Below, piece by piece: positions 1 through 6,892 of a stretch of 6,892 bases of DNA. The notes under the pieces were generated by a model, which ran no database searches, was not told where the DNA came from, and worked only from the letters and a program-made list of their open reading frames with translations. This DNA comes from an uncultured Kangiella sp. GTDB taxonomy: Bacteria > Pseudomonadota > Gammaproteobacteria > Enterobacterales > DSM-103792. Position numbers and translations under genes: made by a program. Location: positions 1 through 6,892 of the forward strand of contig CAMLKQ010000119.1 in the NCBI GenBank assembly GCA_946480585.1, in the 5' to 3' direction. Numbering within the stretch: the first letter of the stretch is position 1; the number at the start of each line of letters is the position of its first letter.

Positions 1-7
1 ACCAGCC

Positions 8-784
8 ATGACCCAGCGCGACTACGCCAAACAATTTCATTCACTGCACCAGCGCGGTACGCCGCTGGTGTTATTCAATTGCTGGGACGCGGGCAGTGCC
101 AAGGCGGTGGCAGCAAGTGGTGCCAGCGCAATCGCGACCGGCAGCTGGTCGGTGGCGAACGCGCACGGCTTTGACGATGCCGAACAGCTGCCGCTGGAGC
201 TGGTGTTGGCCAATCTGCGCCGCATTGTCGCGGCGGTTGCGCTGCCGGTAACGCTGGATTTTGAAAGCGGCTATGCCCGCGAGGTGGCCGCGCTGCAAGC
301 GAATATCGCGGCGGTCATTGCTGCGGGTGCGGTCGGCATCAATTTTGAAGATCAGATGGTTGGTGGCAGCGGCATGTATGCCCCGGATGAGCAGGCGGCG
401 CGCATTGCGGCGGTGCGCGCGGCGGCAGACCGCCTCGATTTTCCGCTGTTCATCAATGCCCGCACCGATGTCTTTTTGCAGGCCGATCCGGCCACTCACA
501 ACGAGGCGCTGCTGGCGCAGGTGATTGCGCGTGGCAAGGCCTATGCGAGTGCCGGCGCCAGCGGTTTTTTTGCCCCGGGTCTGCGCGATCTCAAATTGAT
601 TGCACGCTTGTGCGAGGCCAGTCCGTTGCCGGTCAACATCATGATGGCGCCGGGCATGGGCACGGTCGCAGAGCTGGCGGCGGTGGGCGTGGCGCGGGTC
701 AGTTACGGGCCGTTCCCGTATCGGCAGGTGATGGCGAGCTTGCAGGAGGCGGCCGCAGCTGCACTCCGATCAGCACAGCGCTGA
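8..784 (+). CDS. Isocitrate lyase/PEP mutase family protein
   Basis: 258-residue cytoplasmic enzyme of the isocitrate lyase/phosphoenolpyruvate mutase superfamily, a TIM-barrel family that makes or breaks C-C or P-C bonds in small 2-oxo acids using Mg2+. Seen in the sequence: the N-terminal NCWDAGSAK block (24-32), the AIATGS strand (41-46), the metal-site motif DFESGY (84-89), INFEDQ (111-116) and the INARTD strand (149-154) with Arg152. The second metal-site acid is Glu86 rather than the Asp of classical PEP mutase; from memory, D-x-E-x-GY is usual in the large uncharacterised branch annotated simply as 'isocitrate lyase/PEP mutase family'. The isocitrate lyase KKCGH loop is absent, so true isocitrate lyase activity is unlikely. 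Substrate is unknown; oxaloacetate-, methylisocitrate- or phosphonate-type chemistry are all possible. Length is normal for the branch. The ATG lies 7 bases from the window edge, so its ribosome binding site and any upstream operon partner cannot be seen. It converges on the kinase gene. Confidence 0.9.
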   Translation: MTQRDYAKQFHSLHQRGTPLVLFNCWDAGSAKAVAASGASAIATGSWSVANAHGFDDAEQLPLELVLANLRRIVAAVALPVTLDFESGYAREVAALQANIAAVIAAGAVGINFEDQMVGGSGMYAPDEQAARIAAVRAAADRLDFPLFINARTDVFLQADPATHNEALLAQVIARGKAYASAGASGFFAPGLRDLKLIARLCEASPLPVNIMMAPGMGTVAELAAVGVARVSYGPFPYRQVMASLQEAAAAALRSAQR

Positions 785-802
785 GCGAGCGCAAGCGTTC
801 GC
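785..802. other. Weak hairpin after the stop codon of the ICL/PEPM gene
   Basis: Immediately after the TGA at 782-784, GCGAGCG (785-791) can pair with CGTTCGC (796-802), giving 7 base pairs including one G-U wobble, around a CAAG loop. No T-run follows on either strand, so a standard intrinsic terminator is not supported. It could still mark the 3' end of the convergent transcripts or protect an mRNA end. The rest of the 110-base convergent gap (803-894) shows only a short direct repeat, GGCATGG, and no clear terminator for the kinase gene. Confidence 0.3.
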
Positions 803-894
803 GGCATGGATTCTTGTTGGCTCGGCATGGCCGTCGATCTGATAACCCGCCATAGCAGCATCAACGGATTGCGCAATGACACGCAGGCACGGGT

Positions 895-3800
895 TCAATG
901 CGATGGTTTGCCGGTGTGCTGCCCGGCACGTGGTCGCGGCGTCAAGAATGCGCGAATGGTGTTGAGCAGATCTTCGCTGCGTACCGGTTTGGTCAGATAG
1001 GCATCCATGCCGGCCAGTCGGCATTTTTCTCGATCATCGGCCATGGCGCGCGCGGTCAGTGCCACGATGGGTGTGCGGCAGGCCAGTTCCTGTTTGAGAA
1101 TGCGGGTGGCATCGTAGCCATCAAGCACCGGCATCATCATGTCCATCAGCACCAAATCGATATCCAATTGCTTTTGCATCACCTTGATGGCGGCAGCGCC
1201 GTGCTCGGCGGTCAGCACTTCGTAGCCGAAGTCTTCCAGCAAACAGCTGATAGCTTCCAGCGTGCGCGGATCATCGTCGACCAGCAGGATGCGCGGCATA
1301 TGACCTGCGCTGGTGCGCATGGCGTCTGGCGCGGCTGTCGATAACGGCGCGACAACCGAAGTCTCGGTTGGCAGCGAAGGCGTGACGGATGCTTCATCGG
1401 ACAACGGCAGCACGAGGCTGAACTGGCTGCCTAGGCCCAGCTCGCTGCGCAGTGCGATATCACCGCCGAGCAATTCGGCCAGCTTGCGGGCGATGGTGAG
1501 TCCCAAGCCGGTGCCGCCAAAGCGTCGCGTGCTGGAACTTTCGACCTGTTGAAACGCCTGGAAAACCAGATCCTGTCGATCCGGCGCAATGCCGATACCG
1601 GTGTCGATGACCCGCGCCACCCACAGCGGCGTTGGTGAACTGAACGTGCGCGGCAGCTGATCGCGTTCCGGGTTGAATCGATCCAGCTGTACCTCAATCG
1701 TGCCGTGCTCGGTGAATTTGATGGCGTTATCGACCAGATTCCGCAGAACCTGATAGATGCGGTGCCGATCACTGTTGATGGCTTGCGGCAGTGCTTCACT
1801 CAGCGTAATCGACAGCGTCAGTCCCTTGCGTTCGGCCAGCGGCGCCATGGCGCTCTGCAATTGATCCGCGAGGTTGGCAAGGGTGAACCAGCTGTTTTTC
1901 ACGGCCATCTCACCGTGTTCAATCTTGGCGAGATCGAGCAGTTCGTTGATCAGCAGCAGCAGATCGGTCGCGGCCTGCAAAATGACCTGACTGTGCTGGA
2001 TTTGTTTGGCCTGCAGATTGCCAGCGGGGTTGCGCAGCAGCTGTTCGGCCAGAATGGTGATGCAGTTCAGCGGTGTCCTCAGCTCATGCGACACGTTGGC
2101 GAGAAACTCACTTTTGTAACGGTTGCTGTTGGCCAGTGCCTCGGCCTGCAGTTGCAGCTGCAGCAAATGCAGCTGTCGTTGTGCCAGCGCCTGTTCCAGC
2201 GCGTGCTTCTGCTCGCCCAGTTCGCGCGCCAGTGATTCCAGGCTGCGACTCTTGCTCGTCAGCGCGGTTTGCAGCAAGGCGGTGCTGCGCTTGATGGCGA
2301 CCAGTTTTTCAACGCGGGCCAGCAACTCTTCGGCAACGAAGGGTTTGGTCAGATAGTCTTGCGCACCGGCGCGCAGCAGCTGGCCGCGCAATTGCTCATC
2401 GGTTTTGGCGGTCAACATCAGCAAGGGAATATGGTCCAGCTCCGGTTGCTCGCGCACGGCGGCGAGCAGTTGTTCGCCACTGAGTTCCGGCATCATCAGG
2501 TCGCTGATGACCAGATCCGGTTTCAGCTGTTCGAGCAGCTGCAAGCCATAGCGGCCGTCGTGGGCGCTGGCCAATCGGTAATCATTGGCGAGCAGCTCCG
2601 CGATGAAACGGCGCATCTCCGGATTGTCTTCGATGATGAGAATGAGCGGCCGCTCGGGGTCGGAACTGCCGACCGGCATCAGGGCGTCGACCGACTCCGG
2701 TCGCGGTTCGTGTTGCAGCAGTGTGGGCGCGACAGTGTCGACCGTAGCGACGGCAGTTTCCGTTTCAGCAGCATGAGTCGGCGCTTGCATTGGCAGGCGG
2801 ATCCGGAACCGGGCGCCGCCTTCGGCGGCACTGTCGACCTTGACCGAGCCGCCCAGCAGTTCGACAAACTCACGGACGATGGCGAGGCCAAGGCCGGTGC
2901 CACCGGTCTTGCGGGTGGCGCTGCCATCACCTTGCTGGAAGCGCTCGAAGATCAGCTCGCGCTGGGCAAGCGGCACGCCCGGTCCGCTATCAGCAACATC
3001 CAACAGCAGTTGATCATCGGCGGTTGACAGGCTGCAGCGGATGACGCCGCCATTCGGAACAAACTTGAAGGCATTGGCGAGCAGGTTCAGGCAGACGCGT
3101 TCGAATTTGGCGGTATCGGTCTGGACAAACAATTGCGCCGGGGCATCAACCTCAAAGTGAATGCCGCGATCCGCGGCGGCAATGTCGAAATGGCTGGCCA
3201 AGACGCGCACCAGATGCGCGAGATCCACGCGGCGAAGCTGTGTTGCCATGGCGCCGGATTCCAGTTTGGCGGCGTCCAGCAAATCGTTGACATGACGCAG
3301 CAGCAGGTGGGCATTGCGCTGCATCATGAGCAGGCTTTGTCGTGAATCTGGTGTCAGGTCCGCCTGTTGCAGCAGGCGCTCCAGCGGACCGAGCAGCAGG
3401 GTCAGCGGTGTCCGCAATTCGTGGCTGACGTTGGCAAAGAACTGCGATTTCAACTGCTCCATCGACTTGGTTTTTTCATAGAGCCGGGCCAGCTCATTGT
3501 TGGCCGCTTCCAGTTGCCGGCTGGCTTCTTGCACCTGTTGCGCGCGCTGGAACAATTCGTTTTCGATGCGCTCGGCATGATCCCGCAGTTGATGGGTCAG
3601 CAAATCCTGCTCAATGCCGCGCTGCTTCAGCCGGATGAAATCGGTGACATCCTCGACCCGGTGCACAATGAAACGCAGTTGCCCATCCTGATCCAGCACG
3701 GGCGAGTTGACCGGGCTCCAGAACCGCTCTTCGAAACCGCCGCCTTCGGCTTCCGGTCGGCGGATATCGTATTTCTGCACCGCCATGCTGTCGGGGCGCA

Positions 3801-4059
3801 GCTGACGCACGACCCGGTTCAACGAGACGCGCAAATTGCGCACGCCGGTGGCAGCGGGGTCATCCGGGTTGTCGGGAAAAACGGCAAACAGATTGCGCCC
3901 GATGATGTCGGCGCGTTGGGTTTTGGTGGCGTTCAAATAAGCATCGCTGGCGGCGACGATGGTGAAATCCGGGGTGAGCACCAGAAAGAGCGCGGGCAGT
4001 GCTTCAAACAGCTGCCGGAAATCCGGGCCGGACAATTCCGTTTCGGCTTGATCCCTCAT
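895..4059 (-). CDS. Double hybrid sensor histidine kinase (PAS-HK-REC-HK-REC)
   Basis: 1054-residue soluble signalling kinase without signal peptide or membrane segments, so it should sense a cytoplasmic cue. Order: PAS/PAC about 13-145 (YDIRRPE near 97-103 and WSPVNSP near 114-120); coiled-coil linker about 145-205; HisKA1 with VSHELRTP and His213; HATPase1 with N-box Asn325/Asn329, DSGPG 357-361 and GGTGLG 386-391; Ala/Pro-rich linker about 425-468; REC1 with acid pocket Glu476/Asp477, phospho-acceptor Asp520, Thr550 and Lys572; a second coiled coil about 590-648; HisKA2 with VSHELRTP and His658; HATPase2 with Asn774/Asn778, DTGIG 819-823 and GGTGLG 848-853; REC2 with Asp928/Asp929, Asp973, Thr1002 and Lys1024. 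Every catalytic residue is present in both halves. There is no Hpt or DNA-binding output domain and no response regulator gene next door. The start is supported by GAGGG 7 bases upstream. Expected, by family, to autophosphorylate on His and relay to Asp; the partner and stimulus are unknown. Confidence 0.95.
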   Translation of the reverse strand: MRDQAETELSGPDFRQLFEALPALFLVLTPDFTIVAASDAYLNATKTQRADIIGRNLFAVFPDNPDDPAATGVRNLRVSLNRVVRQLRPDSMAVQKYDIRRPEAEGGGFEERFWSPVNSPVLDQDGQLRFIVHRVEDVTDFIRLKQRGIEQDLLTHQLRDHAERIENELFQRAQQVQEASRQLEAANNELARLYEKTKSMEQLKSQFFANVSHELRTPLTLLLGPLERLLQQADLTPDSRQSLLMMQRNAHLLLRHVNDLLDAAKLESGAMATQLRRVDLAHLVRVLASHFDIAAADRGIHFEVDAPAQLFVQTDTAKFERVCLNLLANAFKFVPNGGVIRCSLSTADDQLLLDVADSGPGVPLAQRELIFERFQQGDGSATRKTGGTGLGLAIVREFVELLGGSVKVDSAAEGGARFRIRLPMQAPTHAAETETAVATVDTVAPTLLQHEPRPESVDALMPVGSSDPERPLILIIEDNPEMRRFIAELLANDYRLASAHDGRYGLQLLEQLKPDLVISDLMMPELSGEQLLAAVREQPELDHIPLLMLTAKTDEQLRGQLLRAGAQDYLTKPFVAEELLARVEKLVAIKRSTALLQTALTSKSRSLESLARELGEQKHALEQALAQRQLHLLQLQLQAEALANSNRYKSEFLANVSHELRTPLNCITILAEQLLRNPAGNLQAKQIQHSQVILQAATDLLLLINELLDLAKIEHGEMAVKNSWFTLANLADQLQSAMAPLAERKGLTLSITLSEALPQAINSDRHRIYQVLRNLVDNAIKFTEHGTIEVQLDRFNPERDQLPRTFSSPTPLWVARVIDTGIGIAPDRQDLVFQAFQQVESSSTRRFGGTGLGLTIARKLAELLGGDIALRSELGLGSQFSLVLPLSDEASVTPSLPTETSVVAPLSTAAPDAMRTSAGHMPRILLVDDDPRTLEAISCLLEDFGYEVLTAEHGAAAIKVMQKQLDIDLVLMDMMMPVLDGYDATRILKQELACRTPIVALTARAMADDREKCRLAGMDAYLTKPVRSEDLLNTIRAFLTPRPRAGQHTGKPSH

Positions 4060-4066
4060 CGCCTGT

Positions 4067-4071
4067 CCCTC
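4067..4071 (-). promoter_or_regulatory. Ribosome binding site of the hybrid kinase
   Basis: On the minus strand GAGGG lies 7 bases before the ATG (4059-4057). It supports this start for the 1054-residue kinase, which also places the PAS domain correctly near the N-terminus. Confidence 0.65.
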
Positions 4072-4438
4072 GCGTATGCGGCGCGGTACTGACGCCGATC
4101 TGGAAAGCGGGTCACTTCAGGGCAGTGTATGCCAATTTCCGAATGTGCACGAATGTACGGCGAAAAAGACCGCGAAGTTGCCGAACGGTTGGCAGGTAGC
4201 ACGCGCATTTTGCTGCGCTTCGTGCAGATGCCGTGCGTTGGTCGGGGTGGCGATGGCAGGAGAAAGTTGTCGGCAGCTTGGGAAGGTCGTTGCCTGATCA
4301 AGAGCGAAACAGGCGAATGCTGCGTTGCAGCACATGCATGGTAGGTGATCACTCGATTATGTTGCAGTGAAGCAAAATCAGCGTTGGCCGCGGCTGTCGG
4401 CGAAGCGCTTGCACACTGGCAGACTCGTGCTAAGAATC

Positions 4439-4484
4439 TGATCGGTCGTCGGAGCACCGAGCACCGATCAGTGATGATCGGCGC
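4439..4484. repeat. TGATCGG inverted-repeat cluster forming two alternative hairpins
   Basis: Three copies of one motif in alternating orientation: TGATCGGT (4439-4446), ACCGATCA (4463-4470) and TGATCGG (4475-4481). The first two form an 8-bp perfect stem, extended inside by TCGG/CCGA (4449-4452 with 4457-4460) around an AGCA loop. The second and third form a 7-bp perfect stem (4464-4470 with 4475-4481) around GTGA, a GNRA-type tetraloop; GC (4461-4462) and GC (4483-4484) can add two pairs beyond an A/C mismatch. Because both hairpins use the middle copy they cannot form together. It may be a multi-site operator for a dimeric regulator or an RNA switch in the hydrolase leader. No T-run follows, which argues against a simple attenuator. 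Confidence 0.6.
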
Positions 4485-4586
4485 CCGGCATGCGGAGGAA
4501 CCGACGATTGCCTTGCGCCTGAGAACAAGACGGGCATGGCCTCTGCCATGACCTGCCGACGAGCCAAGTATTCCGTCTGCCATTGA

Positions 4587-4606
4587 CCGGTGTTGCCATG
4601 CACCGG
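4587..4606. repeat. Inverted repeat CCGGTG/CACCGG upstream of the hydrolase
   Basis: CCGGTG (4587-4592) and CACCGG (4601-4606) form a perfect 6-bp stem with an 8-base loop, about 63 bases before the hydrolase ATG. A second small stem, CATGGC/GCCATG (4535-4550), lies just upstream. Either could be an operator or a leader hairpin; neither has a T-run. Confidence 0.35.
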
Positions 4607-4654
4607 CGTGGATTCTGCCGTTCAGAAGCAAGGCCCTTTTCGTTTCGATTCATC

Positions 4655-4662
4655 GAGGAGGG
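4655..4662 (+). promoter_or_regulatory. Strong ribosome binding site of the hydrolase
   Basis: GAGGAGGG is a near-perfect anti-Shine-Dalgarno match ending 6 bases before the ATG at 4669. It fixes the start, and the resulting protein begins with a textbook signal peptide. Confidence 0.85.
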
Positions 4663-4668
4663 CTTTAC

Positions 4669-5520
4669 ATGCGTGTTCTGTTTGCAGTGTTGTCTGCTGT
4701 CTGGTTGGCGTCGCCAGCAAGCGCCGCCACCGGTGTGGCTTTTGTCCACGGCACCGGTGATCACCGTAGCGATGCCTGGGATTACTGGGGTGGTGATTTC
4801 ATCAACTCGGTGCGGCAGGGATTGCCGGACCAAAGCAAGTACGTGGTCGTCAATTGCGACTTCAGTCAGTACATGTGGACCAACGCGGCCGCCGGTTGTC
4901 TGGCCGGTCAGTTGACCACGTTCATCAGCAATCACGGCATCACCGACATGGTGGTGATCACCCACTCGAACGGTGGCAACGTGGTGCGCTGGATTTTGTC
5001 GAACCCGACCTGGGACAGCCGTTACCCGAACATCATCAACAAGATCCGCTGGGTCAACGCGCTGGCGCCTTCAAGTCTCGGCACGCCACTCGCCGATGCG
5101 GTGATGAACGGCAACGTGTTCGAGCAATCGCTCGGCTGGCTGCTCGGTTACAAATCCGATGCCGTGCGTATGCAACAGGTGTCGTGGATGGCGACTTACA
5201 ACGCCAACAATTTGTACGGCACCACAGGCCGGCCGGCGTTGCCGAAAGGTTTCTGGAACGTGGTTGGCACCGATGTCGATTCGGCGATTTGGGATGGTGA
5301 CAGTTACTGCGGCGGTTACACGCTGAATGTTGGCCTCGAAACCACCCAGAACTGGCTCGACAGCTGCTCCGATGGTTTCCTCAATTGCTCCTCACAACGC
5401 GGCGCCGGTTCACTCTGGTTCAACGACACCAGTCGCACCAACGGCAGCGAGCCGCTGAGCCACAACCAGAGCCGGAAAAAGTGCTTTGGGCTGGACGTGA
5501 TCCTGCGTAATGACCTGTGA
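4669..5520 (+). CDS. Exported alpha/beta-hydrolase, lipase-like
   Basis: 283-residue secreted hydrolase, probably a lipase or esterase. Residues 1-19/20 are a signal peptide (Arg2, hydrophobic core, Ala-Ser-Ala end), so the mature protein is periplasmic or extracellular. The first strand leads to FVHGTG (25-30), the His-Gly oxyanion-hole signature of lipases. The nucleophile elbow is THSNG (98-102) with Ser100; the usual first Gly of GxSxG is Thr, a tolerated change comparable to AHSMG in Bacillus subtilis LipA or TWSQG in Candida antarctica lipase B. Likely catalytic His265 (PLSHN, 262-266); the acid is probably Asp202 or Asp204 after the WNVVGTD strand. This assignment is inferred. Six cysteines (63, 77, 214, 233, 240, 272) could give three disulfides, consistent with export. 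Substrate is unknown; a polyester depolymerase or phospholipase is not excluded. It is the first gene of a tight pair with the DUF4785-like gene. Confidence 0.85.
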   Translation: MRVLFAVLSAVWLASPASAATGVAFVHGTGDHRSDAWDYWGGDFINSVRQGLPDQSKYVVVNCDFSQYMWTNAAAGCLAGQLTTFISNHGITDMVVITHSNGGNVVRWILSNPTWDSRYPNIINKIRWVNALAPSSLGTPLADAVMNGNVFEQSLGWLLGYKSDAVRMQQVSWMATYNANNLYGTTGRPALPKGFWNVVGTDVDSAIWDGDSYCGGYTLNVGLETTQNWLDSCSDGFLNCSSQRGAGSLWFNDTSRTNGSEPLSHNQSRKKCFGLDVILRNDL

Positions 5521-5522
5521 GG
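5519..5522 (+). promoter_or_regulatory. Ribosome binding site overlapping the hydrolase stop; sets the second gene's start
   Basis: GAGG (5519-5522) shares two bases with the hydrolase TGA (5518-5520) and sits 8 bases before ATG 5531. An in-frame ATG at 5510 would overlap the hydrolase gene and add seven polar/acidic residues (MTCEEPN) in front of the signal peptide, so 5531 is preferred. The overlap suggests translational coupling. Confidence 0.8.
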
Positions 5523-5530
5523 AACCGAAC

Positions 5531-6838
5531 ATGAAAAACATTTTCATTCTGCCGTTGGCGGCGTTTGCCGTTGCCGCCCTTGCCGGTCCGGTGCAGGCCG
5601 AGAGCTTGCGTTTGCAGGCGAACAAAGCCGGCGATCTGTCAGCCGCGGCGCTGCGGCCCGCGGTCGTCGCTCCGTGGCAAAACGACAATCGCGATCGGGT
5701 CGCGGTGAGCTACGCGCTCGACATGGACGCGCCGCTGGCGCTGAACGCCAAACCGGAACCGATCGAAAGCCGCGAATACTGGCGCAAGGTATCGGGCGCC
5801 GAACTGAATCGCGGCGTTGATCTGCCGACCACGGCGCCGGGGGCAATGCTGCGCGTCAGTGCCCAATCCTCGTTCGGGCAAGCGCAGAAAAACGCCGTGC
5901 TGATCGAGCCGGAAGGCTTGCTGCTGCGCAGCCCGCAAGGCCGCGAGCAGTCACTGTCGGCGTCGGCCAATTCACTGTATCAGGCTGCCAAGGACGAGCC
6001 GGCGACGTTACCGGTGCTGCGTGGTGGGGTGGCAGCAAAACTGGATGCCGATCTCGGTGCCGGTGTGTTCCAGCTGAAAGCCAAAACCGCAGTAGCAGAC
6101 GACACCGAATACCTGATTCAGGTGTTCGAGCCGGCGAGCCCGTATCGGCTGCAATCCAAACACCGCAGCCACACCGTGCTCGCCGGCAACAGCCTCGATG
6201 TCGATGGCGTGCTGCTGCGTGATGGCGTTGCTATCGCTGCCAAAAGCGCCAGCGCCACGCTGCTGACGCCGGATGGTCGTCGTGTGCCACTCGACGTGCG
6301 GCGCGGCAAAAACAGCGGCTGGCAAATTGCCCAAGCGCTGGATCTGCCGAGTGGTGATGCGCCCGGTCTGTGGGAAGTGGAATGGACCCTGAAAGCCGAG
6401 CACAACGGCCTCGCGATCGAACGGCAAGTGCGCAGTGCGTTTGCGTTCGCCGCCGCCAGCGCCCGGCTGGAGCGCACGATGGACGTCAGCAAGACTGCGA
6501 ATGCGCTGCGGCTGTCGGTGCCGGTCACGGTCGCGAGCCCGGGGCGTTACGAGGTGCGGGCGGTGATCAGCGGCAAAGACGCTGCCGGCATGGTGCGTCC
6601 GGTGGCGTTTGCGGCCACCGCGGAATGGATCGAATCCGGCCGCAAGGCGGTGACGCTGCAACTCGACAAGCAGCTGCTGCATGACGCTGGTGTCACCGGT
6701 CCGCTGTACATCCAGGATCTGCAACTGACCGATCAGTCGCGTATGGCGATTTTGCACAAGCAAGCGCAAGCGCTGACCTTGTCGGAAAAGCAGTGGCGCG
6801 GGCAGAGCCGTCAGCGTGGGTTCAACGACCTCCGTTGA
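5531..6838 (+). CDS. Exported DUF4785-like protein, function unknown
   Basis: 435-residue exported protein. Residues 1-23 are a clear signal peptide (Lys2, core FILPLAAFAVAALAG, cleavage after VQA). The mature N-terminal part (about 24-210) starts with a QANKAGDLSAAALRP segment and contains EYWRKVSGAELNRG (82-95), which from memory resemble the DUF4785 family known from Legionella, Xanthomonas and relatives; I could not search this. Two beta-rich, Ig-like stretches appear to follow: about 212-306 (with LLTPDGRRVPLDV and GLWEVEW) and about 310-412 (with GRYEVRAV and GPLYIQDLQLTD). There are no cysteines, no membrane segment, no lipobox and no recognisable catalytic motif, so a binding, carrier or chaperone-like role fits better than an enzyme. 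The gene follows the hydrolase by 10 bases and is followed by a strong terminator, so the two are probably co-expressed. A function in helping, anchoring or regulating the hydrolase is inference. Confidence 0.8.
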   Translation: MKNIFILPLAAFAVAALAGPVQAESLRLQANKAGDLSAAALRPAVVAPWQNDNRDRVAVSYALDMDAPLALNAKPEPIESREYWRKVSGAELNRGVDLPTTAPGAMLRVSAQSSFGQAQKNAVLIEPEGLLLRSPQGREQSLSASANSLYQAAKDEPATLPVLRGGVAAKLDADLGAGVFQLKAKTAVADDTEYLIQVFEPASPYRLQSKHRSHTVLAGNSLDVDGVLLRDGVAIAAKSASATLLTPDGRRVPLDVRRGKNSGWQIAQALDLPSGDAPGLWEVEWTLKAEHNGLAIERQVRSAFAFAAASARLERTMDVSKTANALRLSVPVTVASPGRYEVRAVISGKDAAGMVRPVAFAATAEWIESGRKAVTLQLDKQLLHDAGVTGPLYIQDLQLTDQSRMAILHKQAQALTLSEKQWRGQSRQRGFNDLR

Positions 6839-6864
6839 TTACGCTTGCGGTTCTCGTGGAAGGA

Positions 6865-6892
6865 AAAACGCAGCGCTTCGGCGCTGCGTTTT
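6865..6892 (+). terminator. Intrinsic terminator with UUCG tetraloop
   Basis: AAAACGCAGCGC (6865-6876) pairs perfectly with GCGCTGCGTTTT (6881-6892) around TTCG (6877-6880), giving the very stable C(UUCG)G loop. It lies 27 bases after the stop of the DUF4785-like gene. The A-tract before and the T-tract after make it potentially bidirectional. The window ends inside the T-run, so its full length is not visible. Confidence 0.88.

Larger units (their letters stand above)
4060..4668. other. Divergent intergenic region without a convincing gene
   Basis: 609 bases separate the starts of the leftward kinase and the rightward hydrolase, so this region should hold both promoters. Open frames here (for example leftward 4056-4631, rightward 4345-4551) give Arg/Ser/Ala/Cys/His-rich translations without recognisable domains, and I do not call them. 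Weak promoter candidates: rightward TTGCAC (4409-4414), 16 bases, then extended -10 TGC-TAAGAA (4428-4436), which would start a leader of roughly 225 bases; leftward TACACT (complement of 4124-4129) with no good -35. Structured elements: a direct repeat GAATGT at 4141-4146 and 4151-4156; a TGCTGC/GCAGCA hairpin 4318-4332; the palindrome GTGATCAC 4345-4352; the TGATCGG repeat cluster 4439-4484; CATGGC/GCCATG 4535-4550; and CCGGTG/CACCGG 4587-4606. The promoters are guesses; the repeats are read directly. Confidence 0.6.

Noticed and set aside
844..895. AACCCG (844-849) and CGGGTT (890-895) as a terminator stem between the convergent genes
   Set aside because: The arms are only 6 bases, 40 bases apart, with no T-run. 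This is within what chance would give.
2269..4092. Long rightward open frames (2269-3027 and 3367-4092) opposite the kinase
   Set aside because: They are antisense to conserved kinase and receiver domains and give Gln/Gly/Ala-rich low-complexity translations. Such antisense frames are common opposite GC-rich genes.
4203..4218. GCGCA/TGCGC small hairpin in the intergenic region
   Set aside because: Five base pairs in GC-rich DNA is not significant, and it has no link to a start or promoter.
4583..4614. TTGACC (4583-4588) as a -35 box for the hydrolase
   Set aside because: It matches -35 well, but no acceptable -10 lies 16-18 bases downstream; the nearest, TGGATT, is 20 bases away.
4056..4631. 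A 191-codon leftward open frame overlapping the kinase start by ATGA
   Set aside because: The overlap looks like an operon junction, but the translation is rich in Arg, Ser, Ala, His and Cys with no hydrophobic pattern or domain, and has no clear ribosome binding site. It is best explained as a chance open frame in GC-rich DNA.
5510..5530. Earlier in-frame ATG for the DUF4785-like gene
   Set aside because: It would overlap the hydrolase gene and place seven polar/acidic residues before the signal peptide, whereas ATG 5531 has a well-spaced GAGG.

Overview
The window looks like chromosomal DNA from a moderately GC-rich gammaproteobacterium. The clues are clear GAGG-type Shine-Dalgarno sites, Sec-type signal peptides and gammaproteobacterial-style protein families. 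The genus cannot be fixed from the sequence alone. There are four convincing protein genes, no sign of insertion sequences, tRNA, rRNA or CRISPR, and no broken genes.

Layout: (1) 8-784 (+) encodes an isocitrate lyase/PEP mutase superfamily enzyme. (2) It converges on a very large leftward gene, 895-4059 (-), encoding a soluble double hybrid histidine kinase of order PAS - HisKA/HATPase - REC - HisKA/HATPase - REC, with all catalytic and phospho-acceptor residues intact. (3) A 609-base divergent intergenic region (4060-4668) carries no convincing gene. It does contain a compact cluster of inverted TGATCGG(T) repeats that can fold into two mutually exclusive hairpins, plus other small palindromes. 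(4) 4669-5520 (+) encodes an exported alpha/beta-hydrolase (lipase-like) with a THSNG nucleophile elbow and six cysteines. (5) 5531-6838 (+) encodes an exported, cysteine-free, beta-rich protein that I recognise as DUF4785-like. A strong UUCG-tetraloop terminator closes the window.

The hydrolase and DUF4785-like genes form a tight two-gene unit. Only 10 bases separate them, the second ribosome binding site overlaps the first stop codon, and a terminator follows. This implies two exported proteins made together. The kinase is transcribed away from that pair and has no adjacent DNA-binding response regulator, so its output is unknown. The two points most worth following up are the function of the hydrolase/DUF4785 pair and the internal phosphorelay of the kinase. 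The hairpin cluster in the divergent region comes next.
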